Source: Ulva prolifera
Taxonomy: Eukaryota > Chlorophyta > Ulvophyceae > Ulvales > Ulvaceae
Direction: 5' to 3'
Assembly: GCA_023078555.1 (NCBI GenBank)
Contig: CM041202.1
Location: 1,546,022 to 1,610,021, forward strand
DNA: 64,000 nt
A program made the position numbers and the translations under genes. Shown here piece after piece: positions 20,361 to 33,600 of this stretch. How positions within the stretch are numbered: the stretch's first letter is position 1; each line of letters opens with the position of its first letter. The notes under the pieces are model-generated. The model was not told the DNA's origin. It did not search any database and saw nothing but the letters and a program-made list of their open reading frames with translations.

Positions 20361-21024
20361 TCATGAGCCTGCTAGAGGCTGTGCAGCTAGCGGCAGCATG
20401 CTGTCTGCCGCATTTCGAGGTGGGCGAGGCGGTCTAAGCTCCCCTGGTCGATCAACAAACTCCACGAGCGCCATGGGTGCTGCATCTCCGAGTCTGTTGC
20501 GGGTCCTGATGACCCTCGTGTACCCTCCCGCCCGATCTTTGTACCTCTGACACAGGAGTGTGAACAGTTTGTGCTGGTCCTTTTCGGTTCGGACAATGCC
20601 TGAAGCTCGTATCCGGGATTGCTCAGTGCCCTGCATCAGTGGAAGCACATTCATTAGCACGGCATTACTTCAGTCTAGCCTTTTACGAGTGGAGCAAGAG
20701 CACCACGAATGACCAGAAGCCGATTGTGACATACCTTTTTTGCGAGTGTGATGCACGAGTCAGCATATCTTGACAGCTCCTTCGCTTTAGGAAGAGTTGT
20801 CTCTATTCTTTCGTGTTGAATCAGCTGAGTGACCATGGTCCTGCAAACTCCAGGTGCACAATTGTGCATCATAGACATACAAAACCCTTCTGTCTTGACA
20901 TAAACTCGATTGCGCAGATGTGATCAGGGACGAGCCAGTCCCGCATGCGGCAGGTGGATTCGCACTTCAACATAGCAACTCGGTGCTCCCATCCCCGCCC
21001 CAGGCGAGGCCGCCGCACAGTCAT
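20361..21024 (-). CDS. Organellar ribosomal protein bL17
   Basis: Three exons: 21,024-20,966, 20,840-20,735 and 20,630-20,361. Donors are GTGCGA and GTATGT, and acceptors end TTGCAG and ATGCAG. The spliced protein is 144 residues. It reads [15 protein letters not shown], then [36 protein letters not shown], and [14 protein letters not shown]...[12 protein letters not shown]. These are the conserved blocks of bL17, the large-subunit protein near the peptide exit tunnel in bacteria and organelles. A short basic C-tail follows. No obvious presequence precedes it; mitochondrial bL17 is often imported without one, so mitochondrion is somewhat more likely than plastid. An in-frame ATG at 21,072 would add 16 residues, but a TTTCAG acceptor lies just inside it, so 21,024 is preferred. 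It is head-to-head with the golgin gene, 389 bp apart. Confidence 0.88.
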
Positions 21025-21413
21025 GACAGCAACGACAGCCTTCCTGAAAGATACAGTGGGTGCGTTTAGCAATGTAAGCTGAGCGCGTGATCACCGTTGC
21101 AACAGCTTTAACAGCAGCCTGAGTAGCAGCTGGGGTCACACAGCAGGCATGACGTAAGACATGATCGATATCTTCCTCTCGGTGGCCTGTCAAATGTGTG
21201 TATCGAGCGTCGATTCTGCTCTAGACCCGTCAACTTACGCCTCTGCCAGGCGTGTCTACAAGTGCTCGTCCTTCTCCTTGCATCGTGTCGCGATGTCGTG
21301 CGCAATCCATATCATCTTCACATCAATCCCTCCATTGACAACAGTGTAAAGCATTCGGATGCCTGTCCTGCTTCGTAGGACTGCCTGCGGTGAGATGTGT
21401 TGCGGCAGAAGAC
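21025..21413. promoter_or_regulatory. Spacer between divergent bL17 and golgin genes
   Basis: 389 bp between the start codons of two genes that point away from each other. Both 5' UTRs and both promoters must fit here unless there are upstream non-coding exons. No TATA-like box or known motif stands out; the call rests on geometry alone. Confidence 0.4.
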
Positions 21414-24400
21414 ATGAAGGCATGGTTCCAACCGCTTGGCAACGCATCTGGTGGATACCAGAGCGTTGCATCATCCATTGGCCAGGCTGTCAATAGTGGA
21501 GCAGCAGCTGTTAAGGCGGCAGTGAAGGCGGAGAGGACTTCCCTCTCCACAGATCGCCAGCACGTCCGGCTCTCCGTGGAGTCAGCAAGGCGTTTGCGAT
21601 GGTTCGAGAATGGCGACTTGTCAGCGCTAGTGCGCAAGCACATAGACGAGAAGCAAGCTGTTATGGCGTGTGTGGGGGCCATGCGGAATTTTGTGGTACA
21701 GAAAGGCTTCGAAGTGCGCGCCTCACTCGTTGCCTGCACATAAGCGCTGCCTTGTCAGGCACATCACGACCAATTCAAAACCATGAGGTATCAAAGTAAC
21801 AAGAGTAGAGGCAATACAGAAAGATACTGTGCATGTCCAACGACCAGATGGCATGGCAGTCCCATGACACTCAGCTGCAGTCAACGCTCGAAAGCATAAC
21901 ATCCCAAGCACTCCCTCACCCATCCTCTCCGATACTCATGCGGTCCGCCGTCATCTGCAGGAGGCAGATGTGGATGCCGAGGTCCAGGCGCTGCTCGCAA
22001 ACGTTCAGCACATCAAAGACACAGACGATGGCGTCGCCTCAGTGCTCCTCATCTCAGCACAAGACGAAGTCGAACACCTCCGCAGGCAGCTCGCCCGCTC
22101 ACACAACGGAGGCCTCCACCACCCACACACTCCTCCCCACGCACACGACCACACGCTCCCATCTCCACACTCCCACCACCTCCTCGTCCACGTCCACCTC
22201 GACTGTACCACCTCAAACGACCCCACCCGCCCAGTCCAGCTCTCCATCACACCCTGCACACCCCGAACCTCCTCCAGTGCACCAGCAGCCTCCGTCCGCA
22301 CACACGCGGACCAACTCCAGTCTCTCGTAAATCGCCTCCAGACGATCTCCAACGACCTCATCTCTCTCAAGCCCTCGATCATGGCAGCGAAGCTGTCCAC
22401 CAGTGGCAGCATGTCCGCTGGGGCGGGCACCCCCAGCGCCGCAGCCAGCATCAGCACCTCTGCCGAGCAGCTCCACATCATCACCTCTCCCGGGTATTCA
22501 GCAGCGACCCCGGGAACCCCGTCCAGGGCGTCGCCGAAGGCCCGGACGCCGCGGCAGTCGATGGCAACGGCAAGCCCCCGCGTGTCCGGGGACTCCCCGG
22601 CCGCCGCGCCGCTGCCCCGCATCCGCACCGCACAGTCCGCGTCGGCGGCGGAGCTCGGCAGCGTCGGTAGCACGCGCGCGCCGTCGACCCCGGGTGGGCC
22701 GCCGTCTCGGGGGGGTGTGCGGCCGTGCGAGCCGCAGAACCTGCGGCCGATGGTGGTGCGTGCCCGGTCATGACATGCGCATGTGTTGCATGCATTTGTT
22801 CCATGCACACGTGGGCATTGGCTCGGGGATGCTGCTCGCTGCGCCCTGTGGTGCACTTTGAGAGTTGAAGCGGCCGTGGGTGACCACAGTGGACGGAGTG
22901 TACTTCGCAGCCGTGAGAGTGTACACGGGCGTCTGGAGAGGTGTCCAGGTGGACTGTCCCTCTGGCATGTGGTTTCGGTGATCCAGACTTGTCAAGTTCC
23001 ATTCAATTCATTGCCGAAGAAACGCCGAAGAAACGCGTATCACCGATCCCATTCTGATGTGCGACGTGTGGCATGAGCGGTCTGATAAGTTCACCGCTGA
23101 CCGTGCCTGAGACCATATGCACAGCCCACGACTGTGTGGTCATGCCCAGACACAGCCGGCCTCTGCCTGGGCCCTCACAAGTTACACATACCTGGCCATT
23201 GTATGGCAAAGCAAACGAACACATCAAGCCAAACCACTGACCAGCTCCCACACAAGCAACCACCCAAGCTCACCTCAGCCGGCCTCTGTCTGGGCGGGTG
23301 CCGGCATGGTGGGGGGAGCCTCGGCCACCGCTGTGCTCGGCTTCCCGGCGCCATCACTCCAGCGCGTGACCTGGTGCATGACAGTAGCTTGCGCCCGCAG
23401 CACTGGTGCGTCAGAGTCCCTCCCTGACTCGAAACGCGAAGTCGCAGATAACCCGGACCAAGCTTCTCGCGGCCTTCCCATGATGCTGATGGTTAGCTAG
23501 ACTCGGGCGACGCGGTGTGCACGTCCCGCCACGTGCCGGACGCAATGATCGTCCATGCAGTGCCCCTGGAGCCCCGGACGGGGCACCGCGTGCTCGTGCT
23601 GCACAAGGCCGGATGCTCATCCGTTGATCGGCACGACTGTGACCTTGCCGGAGTGGCATGCACAGCAAGCTGGTGCACGCTGTGCATGTCGTGTTGGAGG
23701 CTACGCGACTGAAATTCAAACAAAGAATCCAGTAATAATCAACTGGTTCGACGTATCTGATGCTGGAAGTACGCTGGCCTGGGGCTGCTGTCAGTGTACA
23801 TGTGGAGCGTGCAGGTGCAACTAGCGGAGCTCGAGTCACAGCGGCGGGTTTGTCTCGAGGCGATCACGGATGCGACCGCGGAGCTCCTGCAGGCCGCCGA
23901 TGCGGCCGACGGGCGTGGTTCGAAAGCCTCCCGGCGGGTGCGCGAGCTCGAGACGACCGTCGCGCAGCTGCGCAGCGAGCTGCATGCCGCGGGGGGCACT
24001 GCCGGGGCCGCCAGCCGGGCTGCGCCCGGCGCGAGCCCCGGGCACGGTGGGGGCGAGCAGCTGCATGCGCAGCTGAAGCTCGCACGGAACATGGTGCTGG
24101 AGGCGGAGGAGCGTGCATGTGTGGCCGAGGTATGCTTCAGCGGCACGTCAGGTGCTTGTGGTTGGTGTCGGATGTGTGGTCCCAGTGGGCGCCGTGCATG
24201 TGTGGGGGGGGTGTGTGAGGGAGGCGTTTGTGGGTGCAGAGGAGGGTGGAGATGCTGGAGGGCCGGTGTCAGAAGCTGCAGGCTGCTGCTGACGCCTGTG
24301 AGGACCGCATGCGTGCCGCGGAGGTCCGCGCCGCCGACGCGCAGGCCGCGATGCGCCGGCGCACCGCGCCGGCGGCCGCCGACGCCAGCGCGGCCGCCGC

Positions 24401-26326
24401 TGACCGCAACGCGGCAAGCGCCGCGCTGCGCGCGGCGCAGCGTGAGGCCGCGACGGCGGCGGCAGCCGCCGCCGCGGCGGAGGCGCGGGAGGCGGCGGCG
24501 CTGGCGCAGGTCGCGGCGATGGAGGAGGCGGCGGAGGAGCACGGGCGGCTCGTCGCGCAGGTGGCAGCGCTGCAGGGCCGCGCCGACGACTCTGCGGCGG
24601 AGCAGTCGCGCACAGCGCACTTCCAGAAGGTGCGCCGTGACTCCGAAATGGCGTGATGGATCCACACCTCGCAGCCCTGCCGCAACGCGTCCGGTGCGTG
24701 GGCTGCCAGCAGACAGTCCCGTGTGGCCGTTGCAGTGTCGTGAAGGGTATTTGACAATCTGACACTGCGACCACTTGAAGAGAGTTCAGCTTTCTGGTGG
24801 ACTGCACTGCCTGTGCTCACGCACACTACTGCGGGTGCAAGCGGGCCCAGCGTCGCCGCTTCCCGTCACTACCATCCAGCCTGCACCACTGCAGCCCTCG
24901 GGATCCCTTGAGGTGTAGCGCGATGGTGCGATCAGCCCTCGTCGTCGTGGAGGAGCCAGAGATTGAATTTTGATGCAAACGAATCGACGCTGCTGTGCAG
25001 GTGGCGGAGGAGTTAGAGGTGAAGGTCGAGCAGCTGAGTCACGAGGCCTCCAGGTCAGCACGCGCAATCGCCGACGCTGATGCCCGCGCCGCCTCCGCCC
25101 ACGCCACGATGATGCAGGCGCTACAGGAGCAGAAAACCGCTGAGGACAGGGCGGCGGCCGCGGAGGCGCGCGTGAACGACGCGGTCGCGCTGCGGCTGCG
25201 CTCAATGGGAGCGGACCGCACACAGTGGCCGGAGGTGGCGCGGAAGGGCGTCGAGGAGGCGGAGCACGCGGCGGCGGCGGCCGCGGCGCGCGCGCGGGAG
25301 GTTGAGGGGCAGCTGGATGCGGTTAAGCGTGAGGTGGAGGAGAACGCAGCGCAGCAGGCGCGGTGGAGGGTGCGGGGCCGCCTCTGCGGGTCGGGAATGC
25401 ATTTTGGCGATACGTCTTGCGGCCGCTCTCATAACTTCTAACTTCCAAGGAAGACTACATCCTTGTGTGTCCACGCGCCACGCAGGATCCATGGTGGACT
25501 ACATGCATGTCAACAGGTTCAGACTACCATCGGCCGTTGCGTCTTTGCCTCCACCCTCGTCATATGCACGAGTATATTCTTGAACGAAGCATTGTCAGAG
25601 ATGTGCCTCGCGCTCTGCGCCGCACTGCAGGATGAACTATGCTCGTGTGGCTCATGGACTCGCCCATTCTAGTTATCGAATCTCACTCTGCTTAAGGGGC
25701 TGTTGCTGTGTGTTTGTGTATGTGAACGTAGATTAGCAGGAGGCTCCCAATTTGTGTCAGCGCTGAACCTGCTTACTCTCCTGTCATTCTGGATTTCATG
25801 AGGGTGTATGCCTGGTGTGCAGGAGTGTGTGGCGGACCGCGACCGTGACGTCGAGGCCGCCCGCGCAGAGGCACGGCTCGTACAGGCCTCCCTAGAGCAG
25901 CAGCTGCGCCGCGTCGAGAGCGAGCTCACTGCGTGCCAGGACGCTCGGCGCCGCCTCGAGGTGGCGGCAGCCACCGCCGCGGCACCCGCGCCATCGCCGC
26001 GGCCGCTACCCAACGGCCACCGCCGCAACGGCGCCGGCGGCGCCGCCGCCGCCCCCGGCGTGCGGGAGAGCCTGAGCCTGGATGATCTGCACCGCGCGAG
26101 CGGCGCCGGGGAGTCGGGGGGTGGCGCAGGGGGAAAGGCAAACACGCCATACGTGAGGGGGGTGGTGATGAAGCTGCTCGGAGCGATCGCGGAGGGGCGC
26201 GCGAGTGACCGCGACGCGCTGCTGCCGGTCGTGGGGATGCTGCTGGGGGCGTCGCCACAAGATTGCGAGAAGCTGCAGCAGGCCTTCAACGGGAGCACAC
26301 TGTACGAGATGCTGGGGTATAAGTAG
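21414..26326 (+). CDS. Golgin with C-terminal GRIP domain
   Basis: Six exons by inspection: 21,414-21,713, 21,961-22,755, 23,815-24,129, 24,240-24,629, 25,001-25,369 and 25,823-26,326. All introns are phase 0, with donors mostly GTGCG, and the product is about 890 residues. The start MKAWFQPLGNASGGYQSVAS and following SIGQAVNSG is Ser/Gly-rich with spaced bulky residues, like the ALPS curvature-sensing motif of GMAP-210. The second exon has a His/Pro-rich stretch (22,115-22,310) that could be a linker or an unrecognised intron. Exons 3 to 6 are Ala/Glu/Arg-rich coiled coil. The C-terminus (about 833-877), YVRGVVMKLLGAIAEGRASD then RDALLPVVGMLLGASPQDCE, matches the GRIP domain, which binds Arl1-GTP on trans-Golgi membranes. 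The expected role is tethering vesicles at the Golgi. Inclusion of the first two exons rests on matching phase and strand. Confidence 0.75.
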
Positions 26327-27683
26327 CTGGAGCTGAGGTGCTGAGTATGCGGAGGGACGTATGCCTTCCGCCTGTGCTGCAGTGGGCCTTGACAGCAGAT
26401 TTTGAGATGTGTAGAGATGGGTTTCTGTCCCTTGTCTGTGGCAGCGGCCAGGCCTAGATTGTTGCCATGGTACGTCGTTTGGCTAGTGGGGCCTGTTTGT
26501 CATTCCCAAGGTGAATAGAGTGACGTACTGACAGCGTGAATGTCTTCATACAATAATAGTAGTGATAAGTAATAAGGCCTGTTTCGCGCAATGCTGTATG
26601 GTAGAAAACTAGCATGCGTAGCATGCGTCGATCCTGACTGTCGCAATAAATGGGACGCACCATCGACGTCCTTACAACATCTCAACGCTTGACTTTGATT
26701 TGAAGAGCACCTCCTTAACATACGCTTTTGGCAAACATCGAAGCACTGGTCCGTGATTCGCATAATTTGTGTGGTCATATCTCCAGAGTACTAGTTGATC
26801 CAAAGAATCCTAGGCAAACGGAACCAATGCATATTGAGCCGCCTGGCAATGCTTAACGATGCCCATGCTAAAAGAATGCTGAAGGCTCCAGCCTGCAGCC
26901 ACATTGCGGGTCTGATACGGAACTTGTGGACCCTGCATCAAATGCGGTGCTGCCATTGATGTGTTCTGGTGATATTCATAAACAAGTTGTGCAGGGACAC
27001 TGGCCTTTTCTGCAATCAGGCTCTGCTGTTCCACTCAAGCTCTGCCTCAGGACACGCCTGACAACGATGTAAAGTTTAATTTTACTTTAAAATGCAGTAT
27101 TTCTGATTGGCGGGCACACAGCGAATGCCTCGGTGGCCTCCGAACTGTTCAGCGCTGTGCACGCATGACCTCTGCCAGACCATGTCAAAGCAGTGCACCA
27201 TACAGTCAACATGGCTGACAACCACGAACATACAAGTGTGGCATTGCTGCAATGCTCAAGGATGCATCAGGCAGCACTGGTGTGCAGACACGAGCGCTCC
27301 CTGAGGAAACTCCTCAAATCAATACTGTAGTCGACATAACTATCAAGGCACTGACAAGTTTATCTCACCTGCACGATACAGAGATGCTGCTGTGCCCCAA
27401 ATCTGGCCATGGTATTCTTACAATGGCAACAAACTGTCCCCCAAGAGAGTGACACACTTTTGCTGCACAGGTCACCTGGCAGCGCACTGAGCCCCGGACG
27501 ACTCAGCAGTCTTAACAGCTCAGGCAGCAAGCTGAGTACACCTGCTCTCACAGAAGTGTAAGCTTCCACCTGTGACATCATGGAAATAGAGCTCCTGCTT
27601 TCGGAGCAGCTTGGTGCTGACACATCGATGAGCGTTCAAGCAAACAGCAGCTCAAGCAATTGTCAGCAGGACCAATCCGGCCA
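26327..27683. other. Convergent 3' spacer
   Basis: 1.36 kb between the 3' ends of the golgin (+) and the potassium-channel gene (-). It should hold both 3' UTRs. A minus-strand stretch at 27,375-27,620 reads as plausible Leu-rich protein but has no conserved match or clear splice partner. Confidence 0.45.
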
Positions 27684-30600
27684 TCACAACGCCGAATCCT
27701 CGTTGCTGTGCTGTGCCTTCCTGGGCCAGTCGATCGACGTGCCCAGCGTGCTGCGCCCCCGGGACTGGGAGCTCCCGCCACTCACTTGCCGCATAAAAGT
27801 CTGCAGCTCGTTCCGCAGCGGCCGCACGGCCCCGCCGCTCGACGCCGAGAGGCTCCCACTCATGGCCGGCGAGTTCGCCCACGGCGGCAACCGGCTCCCA
27901 CCCAGGCTCGGCAGCATGTGCCCGCCCGGTGCCGCCCGCCCCGCCATCTGCTGCTGCAGCTGCCCCGCAAGTTGCTGCACCCGCACGACCCCCGCCTCCA
28001 GAACCTCATCCATTTCCCGGCTGTCCGTCCTCGCCCCAGACTCCGTCCCACTTGCCACGGTGCTCGTCTGGCGCGGCCGCCGGTCCCGCTCTTGCAACAG
28101 TACGGTATCAGCCAGAGGGTAGACACCCTCTGGGAGCCCCTCAGGCTCCTGGGTCCCACCCGCACTTTGCGCGTGCTGCGCCGGTTTCAAGGCGGGAGAG
28201 CTCTCCTGTTCGCAGCCGGGACTCGGCACCCCCTCCTGCTCCGGGTCCGCCTCGACGGCAACGTCTAGTAGCCGCATGCGTTCCAGAAGCCCAGTCCGCG
28301 CCGCCGTGGCCGCCGTGGACGTCCGCCACGCCGCCCCCCCTACCCCCGACATCGACGTCGCTGCGTCCCCCGCCGTCTGCTGTGCGTCATCAGGCCTTGG
28401 ACTTGAGGACCCCCCACCGGCCTCTCCTCGCTCAAGGCCAGATGGCGCGGAGCGGGACCGCCGGCTCGCCACCCCCTTCTCCATGTCACAGCTCCTCCCC
28501 CGCCCCCGTGGCTCCTCCTGCGGTGCCATCTCCCCGGACGACTCCCGCGCCGCAGCCTGCATCAGCACCGACTCGACCGCGTCGGTCACGCTCCCGCGCC
28601 GGGTCGCCGCCTGCCCCCCCACCCCATGCCCCTCCGGCAGCCCCCACGGCAGCCCGTCCGCACCCGCCCCCGCGTTCGGCGTGCGGCCGATCAGCTCCTG
28701 CACGAGCGTGTGGTACCCCTCGACCTCCGTGGTCATGGAGAACTTGTACGCGGGGAACTCCGAGACGGTCGCGTCGAGGGCGTCCTTGCTGAGGGACATC
28801 GTCTCGGAGTACTGCACGGCGATGACCGTCGCGGTGCGGCGCACGCCGGTGAGGCAGGCGAGCTCCCCGAAGTACTCCCCAGTGTCGAGCGCGCGCACGA
28901 CGTCGTACCTCTGCAGCTCCTCCTCCGCCTGATCGTACCACAAGCCCGCCCGCGACGCGGTGCCGTGCGCCGGCGCCTGCATGCATGTGCGCGGTGCTGC
29001 ACGAGCGGCATCCTAGTCCAATGCATCTTGATGGAGCCGACGCTGAAGCACTCAAACACAGACCCGGATGTACACTTAAGGGGGCTACACGATAGAGCTG
29101 CGCTTTGTAGGCTGCCCTCTGTCGACATCCACCTGGAAACCTGTTGCGACCCATCAACACGACCGCTACACCACTAGAATCTTGAATTGCGCACAGTGCA
29201 AGATTTCGGTGGCATAGCAGACACATCTGTGGACCGGCATAAATTCTGTATGACGCGATGTCACCGCGCAGTTTCCTCTGGGCAGGGGAGGTGCACACCA
29301 CTTTGGAGCTGCGGAGGCTCCGCAGACCGGTGGCGACCCACGAGACCCAGCTGTCCGGGTCGTCCTCGTCTGTCTGACTCAGCGCGGGAGCCGCAAGGCG
29401 AGCGCCGCGCGCAGACTGCATCGTCGCAAGGGCAGCGAGGTAGCGCTGGAGGTTGTGCGCGACGCGAACCTCGAGCCGCCCGGTGCGCACAAAGAACATC
29501 GTGTACCCCAGCTGCCCCTGCAGCACAGCATTGTCGTCATCAATGGGTTCAGAACGTGTCTGCACGGCTGCGTTGCCGCCGGGGTGACAAAAGCTGTGGT
29601 CCTCGAGTTGGAGTGACCGTGGTCACCCCGAGTCATGCACAGGCCTAGGGGCATTGTCACCACCCCTGGCGGGCAGTTGCAAGCAGCTGTGCAATTTAAG
29701 GCACCACAGGCGCCACAGGTTGTACATGATCTCATACCCAGTCCGCAGGTGGCCCCGATCATTGCACCTCTGTTGCTGCCACTCAACATAAGCACATAGG
29801 CTCAACGTTTCGCTTTGAAACCTCAGGCCCCCGTTGCCAGCATTGAGGATCTGGCTGTGTAGATGAAGACAGTCCATAAAATATTATTGTTTACGGCGGT
29901 TCATTCGCTGATAAGCATCTTTGATTGCCAAGCCGGCCATCGTAGTTTTACAATACCCGACTGAATATACCCTGTGGCAATCCACTGGATTGCCACATAC
30001 CCTCAGCCAGGAACAGGCCGCAGGCGCACCTCGATCGTGACGTACTCGCCCGGCGGGAACACCTCCGCGTCGAGCTTCTGGATGAGCTCCGCGATGAAGT
30101 GCGTGCTCTTGTTCCTGAAGAACGGCACCTTGGCGACGAGGTCGGAGTAGAGGAACAGCAGCACGTCCTGGCGCAGCTGCGGCGAGAGGGAGGTCACCAC
30201 GTGGCTGTTGAGGTCGTGGACGCCGTTGCGCAGGAGGTAGTCGTAGTAGGTGCGTACGCGGTGGTGCATGCTGCGGGGCAGCTTGTGCATCTGGGCAAAC
30301 ATGTCGATCGTCTGCACATGCGCCCGAGTCAGTGCGACCCGAACACGTGCGGATGCATCCGCCGTTGCTTGGCAGCTGACTGGCCACGATGTTGCGTTGA
30401 CACCAGCACCAGCTCGTAGGACGCAACATGGGGCCCCAGCATTGTTGCGCCTGTGTGCTGCACTGGCCATCGTTCTGCGCTGACACTGTGCAATGCAGAT
30501 ATGCTGAGGCCTAATTGCTTGAGGCACTGCATCCTGCGGGGATGCCAGCTTCACGCCTTGTCCCGCAGCTATCTCGAAATATGCTGCTGTACCGTGCAAG

Positions 30601-33600
30601 ATCACCGAACAGATATCGGGAGCTTCTGTGTTAGCTCGAGGGCTCGGGGGTCAGGGGCTGTGGGGCACACCCGCCGCTGCTCCTTCGAGCGCATGCTCGC
30701 TGCGTTCATCATCTCCACGGCCTGCGAGACGGAGGAGATGAAGTACGAAAACACGGTGAGGCCGAGGAGCATCGCGGCCATGGAGTAGACACGCTCCGCA
30801 ATGTTCTTGGGGACGATGTCGCCGTAGCCGGTCGTGGAGATCGTGGTGAACGTCCAGTACAGAGAAGCGATGTACCTGCATCGGGAGGTGGCCAGCTGCT
30901 AGAAGTGCAATTGCTGCTGTACCAGAACTGTCATGCATATGCACGGGACACTGTGTCAAGTGCGTACGGGTTGAGTGGTTACTGTATATTTTTGTGGTTC
31001 TGGGGCTGTGGTCACCAACAAGGGGCCTGGCTGATGATGCAACGTCTGTATGATGAGGCCTGGCGGCCACGGTGGCCAATGCATTTACATGTTCAGTGGG
31101 TTTCAGTGTTTGTTTTCTCCCGTTCACTCTTTTGTAAATCTATAGTGTACAGCGGGTAATGACTGCCAGCCACTGCGCACTGGAGCGTAGCACAAACAGG
31201 CACGCAGAAGGCCAACACAGACCGCCAGTGCCGGTGCATCAGTGAGTGCACGATCAGGTCGCTGCATCAGCAAGCTGCGTAAGCAATGGACTCGTGCACC
31301 AGCTTCTGGTAGCGAGTACCCCACCTATGCAAGACCAGGGCGTCATCCAGGCCCTGAGTCTCGATCCATGAGTCTTGCGTGGGCAGCAGGAACGACATGA
31401 GGTGGAAGCCGCAGGCGGTGCCATGGAAGATCGCAATGAAGGTGAAGATGAGCCGGGCGACTGCGACCTGGGCGGAGCTGAAGAACACCTCCAGAGGAGC
31501 AGTCAGCTGTGCCAGCTTCGCGATCTTGAAGATTTTCAGTAGCCTACACAGGTATCCAACACATCAGCGACTCGCTGACGTGGCTGACAATTATCTTTCC
31601 ATGCAGCCCATGTGGCCTTGACGGTGAGGAGGTTGCTGTGTGAGACCGGGACCAGGTGGGAATGCTTCCAAGCTGCATGTGGCGAGTAGGCATCGACTGC
31701 CGCTAGTCCAGTCGCCGTTCCGCAGTGCAAAGCCACGACTGCCGCACACGGGCACACTCATGATACGAAACAACTGAAATATGCAGCTCCTCAACTTTGA
31801 TGAAATATGTGGCAACACTACTCTAGTTTCTCAAGCCAATGTTTATGTGCCAAGAGCGGCATGTCTCCTGTGGCCCGGCTGCAAAAGCAGCTCAGCAGTG
31901 TGAGAAGGTCGAAGTCACCATGTTACCAAGCGGGCGTGCCGGACCATATACGCATCTCCAGTGGTACCTAGTGGGGCTGACAAAACACTGTGCCGTAGGG
32001 GAGCTCCGGTGCTGTGCGGGTGCATCCACATAGCATCTTTGCAGACATGGTCCACTCCTCCACACCGGGACGAATTAATGAAGCGCATGCGATGCGGCAT
32101 GCAGCTGAAATGCATGGAGTCACCCAGGGAGGACAAGCGCTATTCTGTGCAAGTATGGCAGCAGCCCGCCACTGTGCATCATGGACCGTCCTTGATCCAT
32201 CTCAGAGACTCTGGGGCGACAGAATATGTGGCGTACGGGGCTGATGGCAATGCGCCTGGTGAAGAGGTGCGCACTGCAGGAGGGAGTAAACGTTCACCAC
32301 ATCCGACGTCTCTGCCGGATGCATGGAAACACCACTCCCGTGGCTGCCCAGCGCCCAGTGCGGCGCGAGCCGTGCCAGCGTGACTGGCAGCGCCGCGAGC
32401 ACATCAGTCATGAGATGGCTTCGGGCGTAGCGGCTCGCGATGAGGCGGCGGTTGAACACGAAGCTGCCCCGTGTGGCGGAGTAGTAACCTGTGCGGAAGT
32501 TGTTGTAGATGTCCATCAGAAAAACAATCTCCACCGCGGCCATCGTGCTGTGGATGAACGGGAGGGAGTTGTCCAGGAGAGTGTGGAAGGAGACGTCGAA
32601 GGGCACCGCTAGGGCTGTGGCCATGCAGATGAAGAGCAGCAGAGCCTGCATTGGCCGGCGAGCCTCTGTGCTCAACACCCGATTGGCCAGATGTGCACAA
32701 ATGTGAGGTCCTGGGCAGTGGCCTCTACGATGCACAGGCAGATGTGTTGAGCATCACAGCAATGGGGTGCAGGTACGAGCCACTGGGTGAGAGCGTGGGA
32801 TGGCATGCAGTGTGTTACAAGGACAAAGCCTGTGAGGCAGGTAGCACCTCAGGCCACAATGGCATGCGGTGTGTGCAGCAGGGCTTTTCAATGGGAGAGA
32901 CTGTTCGGATTGACACACCTTGAACAGAGTAATGTAGTGATGATCAGGAGGAAGGACGTCGAAGAACATCTTTCGAAAGGTCGTTTTATGCCTGGTCACA
33001 CCAAAGGATTTCCGTGGTGCATATGGAGTGTCGTTCATGATGTTTTCCTTGACAGCCCCAATGAAGCTTTTGCTGAACTGGTTCCGCACTGACAATTGCC
33101 CTGCACCTCTCTCATTTGGGCCTCCATCGCGCCCTTCTTCACCTCCTGTGATGCTGTCTCTTGCCGCATCGTTAGAAAGCCTGCCAGCGCTGGAGTTGCG
33201 GTGCAGCACTGGTTCTGCCTGGATTGATGCAGTGGGAAGACAGGCCGAGGCCCGCTGCTGGCGCTGCGTACTTCTACCTGGAATTACTGACCCAGTGATG
33301 GTGGATTTTGACGCAGCTACGTGATGAAGCCCCTCCCCCACGGGACCTTGGTGTTCCAGAAGTTCATCTGAAAACTCAGCTGGATGCAAAGTCCCCAGCG
33401 CCGAGCCCCCAGTAGAGTCCTTCGTTTTGATGTCGCGACATCTGTTCAGCTCAAAAGCGGCTGGAACATCACATGTAGAAGGTTGTGCTTGTGTACCATT
33501 TGCAAGTCCGTCAATGTGATGTGACAGGCAGCTGTAAGTGTAAATGCAGGCCTTCAAGTGCTCATCCATCATGTTCTGCAGTGCCCGTAAGGACGTGTCC

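Noticed and set aside
23280..23720. Possible extra golgin exons between 22,755 and 23,815
   Set aside because: The frames do not continue the coiled coil, and the direct splice keeps phase 0.
22005..24826. Several long minus-strand frames (Arg/Pro/Ala-rich)
   Set aside because: Shadows of the GC-rich golgin exons; the plus strand gives coiled coil and a GRIP domain with consistent splice phases.
27375..27620. Minus-strand Leu-rich frame considered as an extra channel exon
   Set aside because: The channel frame already ends at a stop at 27,684, and no splice pair or family match supports it.
27929..28932. Plus-strand Pro/Arg-rich frames
   Set aside because: Antisense of the channel C-terminal exon, whose minus-strand frame contains the nucleotide-binding pocket.
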